Assembly: GCF_002979555.1 (NCBI RefSeq) | Contig: NZ_PCOZ01000026.1 | Coordinates: forward strand, 1 to 43,510 | Length of the DNA: 43,510 nt | From: Pseudomonas sp. MYb60 | GTDB lineage: Bacteria; Pseudomonadota; Gammaproteobacteria; Pseudomonadales; Pseudomonadaceae | Direction of reading: 5' to 3' | Shown here: one piece after another, positions 14,202 through 21,668 of the stretch | How positions within the stretch are numbered: the stretch's first letter is position 1 | Layout: each line of letters starts with the position of its first letter | Position numbers and translations under genes: made by a program | Notes under the pieces: generated by a model | Database searches by the model: none | What the model was told of the DNA's origin: nothing | Seen by the model: the letters and a program-made list of their open reading frames with translations, nothing else

Positions 14202-15443
14202 TCACTCGCCCTGTCGGGCCGGAGCGTCAAGCTCGAACGCGGTATGCAGCGCACGTACAGCCAGTTCCAGGTACTTCTCTTCGATCACCACCGAGACTTT
14301 GATTTCCGAGGTGGAGATCATCTGGATGTTGATGCTTTCTTTCGCCAGGGCCCCGAACATGCGGCTGGCAACGCCGGCGTGGGAACGCATGCCCACCCCC
14401 ACGATCGACACCTTGGCAATCTTGGTATCGCCGACCACTTCACGGGCGCCAATCTCGCTCGCAGTGTTCTCCAGGATCTTGAGCGCCGCATCGTATTCGT
14501 TGCGGTGCACGGTGAAGGTGAAATCGGTGGTGTTATCGTGCGAGACGTTCTGCACGATCATGTCGACTTCGACGTTCGCGTCGCTGATCGGGCCGAGAAT
14601 CTTGAAAGCCACGCCCGGGGTGTCTGGCACGCCACGGATAGTCAGCTTGGCTTCATCACGGTTGAAAGCGATACCGGAAATGATCGGCTGTTCCATGGAT
14701 TCCTCTTCATCAATAGTAATGAGGGTGCCCGGACCCTCTTTGAAGCTGTGCAATACGCGCAGCGGAACGTTGTACTTGCCGGCGAACTCCACCGCGCGGA
14801 TCTGCAACACCTTGGAACCGAGGCTGGCCATTTCCAGCATCTCTTCGAAGGTGATCTTGTCCAGGCGCTGGGCCACGGACACCACACGAGGGTCCGTGGT
14901 GTAGACGCCGTCCACATCGGTGTAGATCTGGCATTCATCGGCCTTGAGGGCCGCTGCCAGTGCCACGCCGGTGGTGTCGGAACCGCCACGGCCCAGAGTG
15001 GTGATGTTGCCGTGCTCGTCCACACCCTGGAAGCCTGCTACAACTACCACGCGCCCGGCCTTCAGATCAGTACGAATTTTCTGATCATCAATTTGCAGGA
15101 TTCGCGCCTTGGTATGCGAGCTGTCGGTCAGGATGCGAACCTGACTGCCAGTGTAGGACACCGCCGGCACGCCACGCTTGTTCAACGCCATGGCCAGCAA
15201 CGCGATGGTCACCTGCTCACCGGTGGACACGATCACATCCAGCTCGCGCGGCAGCGGTTGTTGATCGCCGCTGATTGCCTTGGCCAGTTCGATCAGGCGA
15301 TTGGTCTCGCCGCTCATCGCCGACAGCACCACCACCAGGTCGTCGCCAGCATCGCGGAATTTTTTAACCTTGTCGGCCACCTGCTCGATTCTTTCGACGG
15401 AGCCGACCGAGGTGCCTCCAAATTTCTGTACGATCAAAGCCAT
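14202..15443 (-). CDS. lysC: Aspartate kinase LysC
   Basis: 413 residues. It phosphorylates aspartate, the first step to lysine, threonine, methionine and diaminopimelate. The N-terminal kinase domain opens with MALIVQKFGGTSVGSVERI and contains GRGGSDTTGVALAAALKAD and YTDVDGVYTTDPR. Two ACT domains (about 265-405) bind the feedback inhibitors. An internal in-frame ATG at 14696 (MEQPIISGIAFN) has AGAGGA just before it and could start a separate ACT-only beta subunit of 164 residues, as in alpha2-beta2 aspartokinases. The gene follows alaS after 97 bp and has its own terminator. Confidence 0.96.
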   Translation of the reverse strand: MALIVQKFGGTSVGSVERIEQVADKVKKFRDAGDDLVVVLSAMSGETNRLIELAKAISGDQQPLPRELDVIVSTGEQVTIALLAMALNKRGVPAVSYTGSQVRILTDSSHTKARILQIDDQKIRTDLKAGRVVVVAGFQGVDEHGNITTLGRGGSDTTGVALAAALKADECQIYTDVDGVYTTDPRVVSVAQRLDKITFEEMLEMASLGSKVLQIRAVEFAGKYNVPLRVLHSFKEGPGTLITIDEEESMEQPIISGIAFNRDEAKLTIRGVPDTPGVAFKILGPISDANVEVDMIVQNVSHDNTTDFTFTVHRNEYDAALKILENTASEIGAREVVGDTKIAKVSIVGVGMRSHAGVASRMFGALAKESINIQMISTSEIKVSVVIEEKYLELAVRALHTAFELDAPARQGE

Positions 15444-15505
15444 TTCTAAGCCGCCTCAGCCCGTAAAGGGGCGCCCAATAAACAAATCTTCCAGCACCTG
15501 AGCGA

Positions 15506-15526
15506 GCCCATGACTAGACCATGGGC
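15506..15526. repeat. Hairpin between alaS and lysC
   Basis: GCCCATG and CATGGGC flank a 7-nt loop, 14 bp beyond the alaS stop. There is no T-run on the minus strand, so it is at best a weak or partial terminator, or an RNA-processing/stability element between alaS and lysC. Confidence 0.4.
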
Positions 15527-15540
15527 CCGGCAACAAGGCC

Positions 15541-18159
15541 TTAAATACCCGCTTCGACAAATGGCACGGTCATGGCCAGCGCCGCGTCCAGGGCACCAGC
15601 GTCTACACCACCGCCTTGTGCCATGTCCGGACGACCACCGCCCTTCCCGCCCACTGCCGCAGCGGCTTGTTTCATCAAATCACCGGCTTTGAGTTGGCCA
15701 GTCAGGTCCTTGGTCACACCAGCAACCAGAACGACCTTATCCTCATGGACACTGCCGAGCAGGATCACTGCGCGGCCGAGCTTGTTCTTCAACTGATCGA
15801 CCAGGGCCAACAGCGCCTTGCCGTCCTGACCGTCCAGGCGTGCGGCCAGAACCTTCACATCCTTGACGTCCACCGCAGCGGCCGACAGGTCGTCGCCTGC
15901 TGCACTGGCGGCCTTGGCTTGCAACTGCTCCAGCTGTTTTTCCAGCGCGCGATTGCGCTCCAGCACAGCGCTGAGCTTGTCGATCAGATTGTCGCGGCTG
16001 CCCTTGACCAGGCTGGCCGCTTCCTTGAGTTGTTCTTCGGCTGCATTGAGGTAGGCCAGGGCCGCAGCGCCAGTCACTGCCTCTATACGCCGTACACCGG
16101 ACGCCACGCCACCTTCGCTGATGATCTTCAGCAGGGCGATGTCGCCGGTACGGTTGGCGTGGATACCGCCACACAGTTCTACCGAGAAGTCGCCGCCCAT
16201 GCTCAGCACACGCACGCTGTCACCATACTTCTCGCCGAACAGCGCCATGGCGCCTTTGGCCTTGGCGGTCTCGATGTCGGTTTCTTCGGTTTGCACCGGC
16301 GTGTTCTTGCGGATTTCGGCGTTGACGATGTCTTCCAGGGCTTTGATCTGCTCTGGCTTGATCGCTTCGAAGTGGCTGAAGTCGAAACGCAGGCGCTGGC
16401 TGTCCACCAACGAACCCTTCTGCTGGACGTGCTCGCCCAATACCTGGCGCAGGGCCGCATGCAGCAAGTGAGTGGCCGAGTGGTTCAGCGCGGTGGCGTT
16501 GCGTACATCGGCATCGACCTGGGTGTCCACCGGCGCGCCGATGGTCAGGCTGCCCAGTACCAACACGCCGTGGTGCAGGAACGCACCACCGGTCTTGGTG
16601 GTGTCACGCACTTCGAAACGGCCGGAGGTCGAGCTCAGGAAACCACAGTCACCGACCTGGCCACCGGACTCGGCATAGAACGGCGTCTGGTCCAGGACCA
16701 CCACGGCCTCTTCGCCTTCGTTCAGCACGTCGACCGACTTGCCGTCCTTATAGATGGCAACGATCTTGGCCGAGCCCACGGTAGCCTTGTAACCGGTGAA
16801 CTCGGTTGGTACGTCGACCTTGACCAGGGTGTTGTAGTCCAGGCCGAAGGAGCTGGCGGAACGGGCGCGCACGCGCTGGGCTTCCATCTCGCGCTCGAAA
16901 CCGGCCTCGTCGATGGTCAACTCGCGCTCACGGGCGATGTCGGCAGTCAGGTCCATCGGGAAGCCATAGGTGTCATACAGCTTGAACACCACGTCGCCCG
17001 GCACCACGGTGCCTTTGAGTTCGGCCAGGTCTTGCTCGAGGATCTTCAGGCCGTGTTCCAGGGTCTTGGAGAATTGCTCCTCCTCGGCCTTGAGCACGCG
17101 CTCGATGTTGCCTTGCTGCTGCTTGAGTTCCGGGAAGGCTTCGCCCATCTCGGCCACCAGCGCGGCGACGATCTTGTAGAAGAAGCTGCCAGTGGCACCC
17201 AACTTGTTACCGTGACGGCAGGCGCGACGGATGATGCGGCGCAGCACATAGCCACGGCCTTCGTTGGACGGCAACACGCCGTCGGCGATGAGGAAGCCGC
17301 AGGAACGGATGTGGTCGGACACCACCTTGAGCGAAGACTGGTTGTCATTGGCGCAGCCGATGGCCGCCGCCGACGCGCTCAGCAGGTTGGTGAAAAGGTC
17401 GATCTCGTAGTTGGAGTGCACGTGCTGCATCACCGCACTGATCCGCTCCAGGCCCATGCCGGTGTCGACCGACGGCGCTGGCAGCGGATGCAACACGCCA
17501 TCGGCGGTGCGGTTGAACTGCATGAACACGTTGTTCCAGATCTCGATGTACCGGTCGCCGTCTTCTTCCGGCGAGCCCGGCGGGCCGCCCCAGATGTCGG
17601 CGCCGTGGTCGTAGAAGATCTCGGTGCAAGGGCCGCACGGGCCGGTATCGCCCATGGTCCAGAAGTTGTCGGACGCATACGGCGCGCCTTTGTTGTCGCC
17701 GATGCGGATCATGCGCTCGGCGGGCACGCCGATTTGCTGGGTCCAGATGTCATACGCTTCGTCGTCCGTCGCGTAGACGGTCACCCAGAGTTTTTCCTTC
17801 GGCAGCTTCAGCACGCCGGTCAGGAAGGTCCAGGCGAAAGTGATCGCGTCTTTCTTGAAATAGTCACCAAAGCTGAAGTTACCCAGCATTTCGAAGAAGG
17901 TGTGGTGACGAGCGGTGTAGCCGACGTTTTCCAGGTCGCTGTTCTTACCGCCGGCCCGCACGCACTTCTGGCTGCTGGTGGCACGGGTGTAAGCGCGTTT
18001 TTCCTGGCCCAGGAAGCAGTCCTTGAACTGGTTCATCCCCGCGTTGGTGAACAGCAGGGTTGGGTCATTGCCTGGGATCAAGGAGCTGGAGGAGACACGG
18101 GTGTGACCTTGCTCTTCGAAGAAGCGAAGGAAGGCTTCACGGATTTCTGCGCTTTTCAT
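15541..18159 (-). CDS. alaS: Alanine-tRNA ligase AlaS
   Basis: 872 residues from ATG 18159 (MKSAEIREAFLRFFEEQGH); the frame is open upstream but family members begin here. It charges tRNA-Ala and edits mischarged Ser and Gly. The class II catalytic core (about 1-450) includes DPTLLFTNAGMNQFKD and RATSSQKCVRAGGKNSDLE. The editing domain carries the zinc-binding LNHSATHLLHAALRQ (HxxxH) and the Cys/His segment CGGIHANRTGD. A coiled-coil and the C-Ala domain end the protein, with a Gly-rich stretch (GGKGGGRPDMAQGGG). A 12-bp dyad overlaps the -10 hexamer upstream. Confidence 0.97.
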   Translation of the reverse strand: MKSAEIREAFLRFFEEQGHTRVSSSSLIPGNDPTLLFTNAGMNQFKDCFLGQEKRAYTRATSSQKCVRAGGKNSDLENVGYTARHHTFFEMLGNFSFGDYFKKDAITFAWTFLTGVLKLPKEKLWVTVYATDDEAYDIWTQQIGVPAERMIRIGDNKGAPYASDNFWTMGDTGPCGPCTEIFYDHGADIWGGPPGSPEEDGDRYIEIWNNVFMQFNRTADGVLHPLPAPSVDTGMGLERISAVMQHVHSNYEIDLFTNLLSASAAAIGCANDNQSSLKVVSDHIRSCGFLIADGVLPSNEGRGYVLRRIIRRACRHGNKLGATGSFFYKIVAALVAEMGEAFPELKQQQGNIERVLKAEEEQFSKTLEHGLKILEQDLAELKGTVVPGDVVFKLYDTYGFPMDLTADIARERELTIDEAGFEREMEAQRVRARSASSFGLDYNTLVKVDVPTEFTGYKATVGSAKIVAIYKDGKSVDVLNEGEEAVVVLDQTPFYAESGGQVGDCGFLSSTSGRFEVRDTTKTGGAFLHHGVLVLGSLTIGAPVDTQVDADVRNATALNHSATHLLHAALRQVLGEHVQQKGSLVDSQRLRFDFSHFEAIKPEQIKALEDIVNAEIRKNTPVQTEETDIETAKAKGAMALFGEKYGDSVRVLSMGGDFSVELCGGIHANRTGDIALLKIISEGGVASGVRRIEAVTGAAALAYLNAAEEQLKEAASLVKGSRDNLIDKLSAVLERNRALEKQLEQLQAKAASAAGDDLSAAAVDVKDVKVLAARLDGQDGKALLALVDQLKNKLGRAVILLGSVHEDKVVLVAGVTKDLTGQLKAGDLMKQAAAAVGGKGGGRPDMAQGGGVDAGALDAALAMTVPFVEAGI

Positions 18160-18220
18160 TAGGTTCTTCCACGGAGGCTGCGGCCAAAGGCCAGTGCGCA
18201 ACATCATCAGACGGAGCGAC

Positions 18221-18252
18221 GGCAAAGGGCCGCATTATATCGGCCCTTTGCC
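18221..18252 (-). promoter_or_regulatory. alaS -10 region inside a 12-bp dyad
   Basis: GGCAAAGGGCCG (18221-18232) and CGGCCCTTTGCC (18241-18252) are perfect inverted repeats separated by 8 nt. The loop reads ATATAATG on the minus strand, containing a consensus -10 TATAAT (18234-18239). The -35 is poor. The alaS ATG is about 75 nt downstream. In E. coli, AlaS represses its own transcription by binding a palindrome at its promoter. The same dyad also lies just after the ltaE stop. Confidence 0.55.
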
Positions 18253-18305
18253 GGTGGTACAGCGTGTTTATACGATTGAAACGCTCAATTGGACGGTCTG
18301 CAGGT

Positions 18306-19310
18306 TCATTTGCGCGAAAATTCGACGAATGTCGCCAACACCTGCTCCATCTGCGCCCGATTCACATCCAGGTGCGTAACCATGCGCAACCGCGGGGCGG
18401 CGCTCAGCTTGATCCCGCGCTCGGCGGCGAACGCCTTCAGGGCCTCGGCCTGGTCGCCCATCTGCACGTAGACCATGTTGGTCTGCACCGGCTCCACCTC
18501 AAAACCCGCCTTGCGCAGTTCATCCCCAAGCCATAGCGCGTTGGCATGGTCATCCGCCAGGCGCTGCACCTGATGATCCAGCGCATACAGCCCCGCCGCT
18601 GCCAGGGAGCCGGCCTGGCGCATGCCGCCGCCAACCATCTTGCGCAAGCGCCGCGCCTTGCCGATCAACGCCGCAGTGCCGCACAACACCGAGCCAATCG
18701 GCGCGCCCAGGCCTTTGGACAGGCACACCGACACCGAATCGAAATGCTGGGCGATCTCTCGCGCATCCACCCCAAGCTTGACCGCGGCGTTGTAGATTCG
18801 CGCACCGTCCAGATGCAACGCCAGCCCCTGCTCACGGGTAAACGCCCGCGCCTTTGCCAGGTACGCCAGCGGCAGCACCTTGCCTTGCATGGTGTTTTCC
18901 AGCGCCAGCAGGCGGGTGCGGGCGAAATGGAAGTCGTCCGGCTTGATCGCGGCCAACACCTGGTCAAGGTCCAGGGAGCCGTCTGCCTGCACCTCCAGCG
19001 GCTGCGGCTGGATCGATCCCAGCACCGCAGCACCACCGCCTTCGTATTTGTAGGTATGGGCCTGCTGGCCGACGATGTATTCCTCGCCACGTTCACAGTG
19101 CGCCATCAACGCCAGCAGGTTGCTCATGGTGCCGGTGGGCACAAACAAAGCCGCCTCGAACCCCAGGCGCTGGGCCATTTCGGCTTCCAAACGGTTGACG
19201 CTGGGGTCTTCGCCATACACGTCGTCGCCGCTGGCGGCGGTCGCCATCGCGTCGAGCATGCCAGGGGTGGGTTGGGTGACGGTGTCGCTGCGCAGGTCGA
19301 TCACAGACAT
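18306..19310 (-). CDS. ltaE: Low-specificity L-threonine aldolase
   Basis: 334 residues from ATG 19310 (MSVIDLRSDTVTQPTPGML), the conserved beginning of this family. It is a PLP enzyme that cleaves threonine and allo-threonine to glycine and acetaldehyde. The PLP-binding lysine is K199 in SVCLSKGLGAP, and D168 in LALHLDGARIYNA contacts the pyridine nitrogen. DDVYGEDP at about 29-36 and PTGTMSNLLAL at about 58-68 are further family motifs. It is full length, monocistronic, and transcribed towards alaS. Confidence 0.93.
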   Translation of the reverse strand: MSVIDLRSDTVTQPTPGMLDAMATAASGDDVYGEDPSVNRLEAEMAQRLGFEAALFVPTGTMSNLLALMAHCERGEEYIVGQQAHTYKYEGGGAAVLGSIQPQPLEVQADGSLDLDQVLAAIKPDDFHFARTRLLALENTMQGKVLPLAYLAKARAFTREQGLALHLDGARIYNAAVKLGVDAREIAQHFDSVSVCLSKGLGAPIGSVLCGTAALIGKARRLRKMVGGGMRQAGSLAAAGLYALDHQVQRLADDHANALWLGDELRKAGFEVEPVQTNMVYVQMGDQAEALKAFAAERGIKLSAAPRLRMVTHLDVNRAQMEQVLATFVEFSRK

Positions 19311-19503
19311 GAAGCAAGCCTCTGAGGGTTTGATAAGGTCCTTCTGAAGGTGATTACTGCGGGCAAAGCCACGGAATATCAAGCCCCATGCAGGCTCAAT
19401 CGAATACCAACCAAACAAACCGATATAGCCTATCGATACGACGGTGGTGCAGTTTTCGAAAAACCATGTTAAAAACTCTCCGCCGCCAGGGTTCTGGTGG
19501 CAA

Positions 19504-19667
19504 CGTTCTCAGGGCGGGGTGCAATTCCCCACCGGCGGTAATTGCACGCAATGTGCATAGCCCGCGAGCGCTTGGCGCCTCGAACTGCTCACGCGGTACG
19601 GCGACAAGGTCAGCAGACCCGGTGTGATCCCGGGGCCGACGGTCATAGTCCGGATGAAGAGAGAACG
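19504..19667 (+). promoter_or_regulatory. FMN riboswitch (RFN element)
   Basis: The conserved RFN blocks are all present. P1 is formed by CGTTCTC (19504-19510) and GAGAACG (19661-19667). Between them lie AGGGCGGGGTGCAATTCCCC, ACCGGCGGTA, GCCCGCGAGCG, GGTCAGCAGACCCGGTG and CCGACGGTCATAGTCCGGAT. It precedes a lumazine synthase gene, so riboflavin status should control that gene through FMN. Confidence 0.97.
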
Positions 19668-19728
19668 GGATTGGCACCTAAGGGCCGCATTGTCTGCGTA
19701 CCCTTAAATCCCATTCGATTCATAACGC

Positions 19729-19751
19729 CCTGTTTTTTTCTTAAACAGGAG
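19729..19751 (+). promoter_or_regulatory. Hairpin masking the ribH Shine-Dalgarno
   Basis: CCTGTTT (19729-19735) pairs perfectly with AAACAGG (19743-19749), whose end is part of the ribosome site AGGAG (19747-19751), 7 nt before the ATG. An earlier hairpin (GGGATT...AATCCC with AAGGG...CCCTT, about 19667-19712) separates it from the aptamer. This looks like the expression platform of the riboswitch, acting on translation. Confidence 0.6.
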
Positions 19752-19758
19752 TCAGAAC

Positions 19759-20268
19759 ATGCAACCCACCGCAATCGACAGCAAAAGCAAAAACCATCAC
19801 GGCGAGCGCGTCGCGTTTATCCAGGCCTGCTGGCACAAGGATATCGTCGATCAATCGCGCAAAGGCTTCCTCGCCGAAATGATCGCCCAGGGCTATCAGG
19901 AATCGGACATCGATTTCTTCGAAGTCGGCGGTGCCTTTGAAATGCCCCTGCACGCCAAGTTGCTAGCCAAGACCGGCCGCTACGCCGGCATCGTTGCCGC
20001 CGCACTGGTGGTGGACGGTGGCATCTACCGTCACGAATTCGTTGCCCAGTCGGTGGTCAGCGGCCTGATGCAGGTGCAGCTGGAGACTGAAGTGCCAGTG
20101 TTCTCCGTATCCCTGACCCCGCACCACTTCCATGCGGGCAGCGAGCACCATGCATTCTTCCACGATCACTTCGTGCACAAGGGCCAGGAAGCCGCGCGTA
20201 CCTGCGCCGACACCCTGCACAAGGTCCGTGCTATCCGTCGCAGCGAGCCGCGCGCCGTAGCCGTCTAA
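19759..20268 (+). CDS. ribH: 6,7-dimethyl-8-ribityllumazine synthase, RibH2-like
   Basis: 169 residues from ATG 19759 with AGGAG 7 nt upstream. Lumazine synthase condenses 5-amino-6-ribitylaminouracil with dihydroxybutanone phosphate, the penultimate step of riboflavin synthesis. The fold is visible as RVAFIQACWHKDIVDQSRKGF, the substrate segment EVGGAFEMPLHAKLLAKTG, and SVSLTPHHFHAGSEHHAFFHDHF carrying the catalytic histidine region. The His-rich SLTPHHFH segment and the missing partners (ribD, ribE, ribA) resemble the second-type, decameric RibH2 of Brucella/Rhizobium rather than the housekeeping copy of the rib operon. It stands alone behind an FMN riboswitch. Confidence 0.88.
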   Translation: MQPTAIDSKSKNHHGERVAFIQACWHKDIVDQSRKGFLAEMIAQGYQESDIDFFEVGGAFEMPLHAKLLAKTGRYAGIVAAALVVDGGIYRHEFVAQSVVSGLMQVQLETEVPVFSVSLTPHHFHAGSEHHAFFHDHFVHKGQEAARTCADTLHKVRAIRRSEPRAVAV

Positions 20269-20285
20269 GCAACACTGCAAAACAA

Positions 20286-20316
20286 CTGTGGGAGGGGACA
20301 AGCCCCCTCCCACAGT
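20286..20316. repeat. REP palindrome between ribH and aruE
   Basis: CTGTGGGAGGGG, a 4-nt ACAA centre, then CCCCCTCCCACAG, flanked by AA/TT. It is a single inverted REP unit of the same family as at 3681 and 40167, between convergent genes. Confidence 0.85.
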
Positions 20317-20338
20317 TGGATCCGGTTACAGCTGAGAT

Positions 20339-21343
20339 CTACGCTAGGCCAGCATCCGTAGTCGGCACAATCAAGATCCCCGCGCGCAAGCCATTCTTCA
20401 CCTTCGGGTTGGGGAAGATGATGCGAGCACCCTCCTCCTCGATCACCCAACGGGTCTTGGCCACGTCTTCGGCCAGCAGATAACCTTTTTCAAGCTCAGA
20501 GAAGTTCTCCACGTCCGCCGGCAAGTGCATCAGGAAGGCATCGCTGTGCTTGATGATTTCCCGCGACACCGCGAACAGCTTCAAGCCGTCCAGGCTGCCA
20601 GTCTCAGGTTCGGTGCCCTCGATCATCTGCTGAAGGCGAGCTTCCAGGCGCGAAACATCCACGCCCTGATTCTGGCCAAACGGCCTTGCCTTGCCCAGTT
20701 CCAGGGTGAAGGCCTCGGCGTCGAGTTGCTCGTAGGTAAAGGCGGTGAACGTGATGGAGGTCTTGTTTTGCAACAACACCGCTTCCATGCCGGCTGCCCG
20801 CAAGCGCTCCAGTTCGCGACGGGAATGCTGGCGCTCGGGCTTGAACGGATACAGGGCAAACTGCTCGATCTTCGAGCCACGAATGGCCGTGTGCAGGTCG
20901 TAATGCAGGCGTGAACGGCCCGGCAGGCTGAAGAAACTGCGGGCCAGTTGCTCAAGCTCGGCGGCGCGCATGGCTTCCGGGCCGATGTTTTGTTCGTGAC
21001 GGCCGTTGAACAGCCGGTTGACGTCCAGTTCGAGGTAACGCTCGCCGCGGCGCATGGCCTCGGGGTTGCCGAACAGGAACAGAATGCGATTGCGGGGTTT
21101 GATCTCCCCACGGGCGATGCCATGCAACAAGCGGTCGAGCAGTTCGATCGGCGCGGTTTCGTTGCCATGGATGCCGGACGACAGCAGCAGGTCGCCGCCG
21201 CTGTCCCGTGCCTCAGGCGGACGCACTTCAAGTGCGCCCTCGCTGAGCCAGCGCATCTGCACGCCGTCGACAGTCAGTTGAATTTTTTGCGCCGGTTCGC
21301 GACCGGCGAGGGTCAGTTCAAGCAGTTTGCCGAGGGCGAGCAT
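20339..21343 (-). CDS. aruE: Succinylglutamate desuccinylase AruE (AstE)
   Basis: 334 residues. It is the last enzyme of the arginine succinyltransferase pathway, hydrolysing N-succinylglutamate to glutamate and succinate. It is a zinc carboxypeptidase-like deacylase: H59 and E62 in SSGIHGNETAP and H151 in HYDLHTAIRG are the metal ligands; NPEAMRRGERYLELDVNRLFNG is the conserved substrate region. It is the last gene of the leftward aru operon, 11 bp after the small conserved gene, followed by a REP element. Confidence 0.95.
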   Translation of the reverse strand: MLALGKLLELTLAGREPAQKIQLTVDGVQMRWLSEGALEVRPPEARDSGGDLLLSSGIHGNETAPIELLDRLLHGIARGEIKPRNRILFLFGNPEAMRRGERYLELDVNRLFNGRHEQNIGPEAMRAAELEQLARSFFSLPGRSRLHYDLHTAIRGSKIEQFALYPFKPERQHSRRELERLRAAGMEAVLLQNKTSITFTAFTYEQLDAEAFTLELGKARPFGQNQGVDVSRLEARLQQMIEGTEPETGSLDGLKLFAVSREIIKHSDAFLMHLPADVENFSELEKGYLLAEDVAKTRWVIEEEGARIIFPNPKVKNGLRAGILIVPTTDAGLA

Positions 21344-21354
21344 AGAGCGCTTCC

Positions 21355-21645
21355 TTAGTGGTTGCAGCCTGGGCCGTGGACGTGGTCGTCGTCATCACCT
21401 TCAACGTCGGCCGGTTCCATTTCCAGTTGCAGGCTCATCAGGTTGGTCGCCAATGGGCGCATCAGCAGGTTGGCGTATTCGGCGTCGCCCTCTTCCACGT
21501 CCACACCGATCAGCAGTTGGCCACGGCCGTCATGCTGAATCCAGATTTCCTTGCCCTGCCACACGACAGCAACGCGGGTGCAGGAAGTTTCCAGCTGGGT
21601 GCCGTCGGTGTCTTCAAGAATCAGTTTCAGGGTGTCGGTGGTCAT
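21355..21645 (-). CDS. Small acidic conserved protein of the aru operon
   Basis: 96 residues, strongly acidic. A compact N-terminal part (MTTDTLKLILEDTDGTQLE, then TRVAVVWQGKEIWIQHDGRGQL) reads as a beta-rich fold. The C-terminal end, EMEPADVEGDDDDHVHGPGC plus NH, has several histidines, aspartates and a cysteine that could bind metal. An uncharacterised gene is known at this place, between aruB and aruE, in other pseudomonads. It lies 23 bp after aruB and 11 bp before aruE, so it belongs to the operon. Function unknown; metal supply to the zinc enzyme AruE is only a guess. Confidence 0.85.
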   Translation of the reverse strand: MTTDTLKLILEDTDGTQLETSCTRVAVVWQGKEIWIQHDGRGQLLIGVDVEEGDAEYANLLMRPLATNLMSLQLEMEPADVEGDDDDHVHGPGCNH

Positions 21646-21668
21646 AAATAACTCTCAGCCGTACGGCA

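Noticed and set aside
15616..18162. 848-codon open frame on the plus strand
   Set aside because: It is the antisense shadow of alaS, which has clear catalytic motifs; long antisense frames are common in GC-rich genes.
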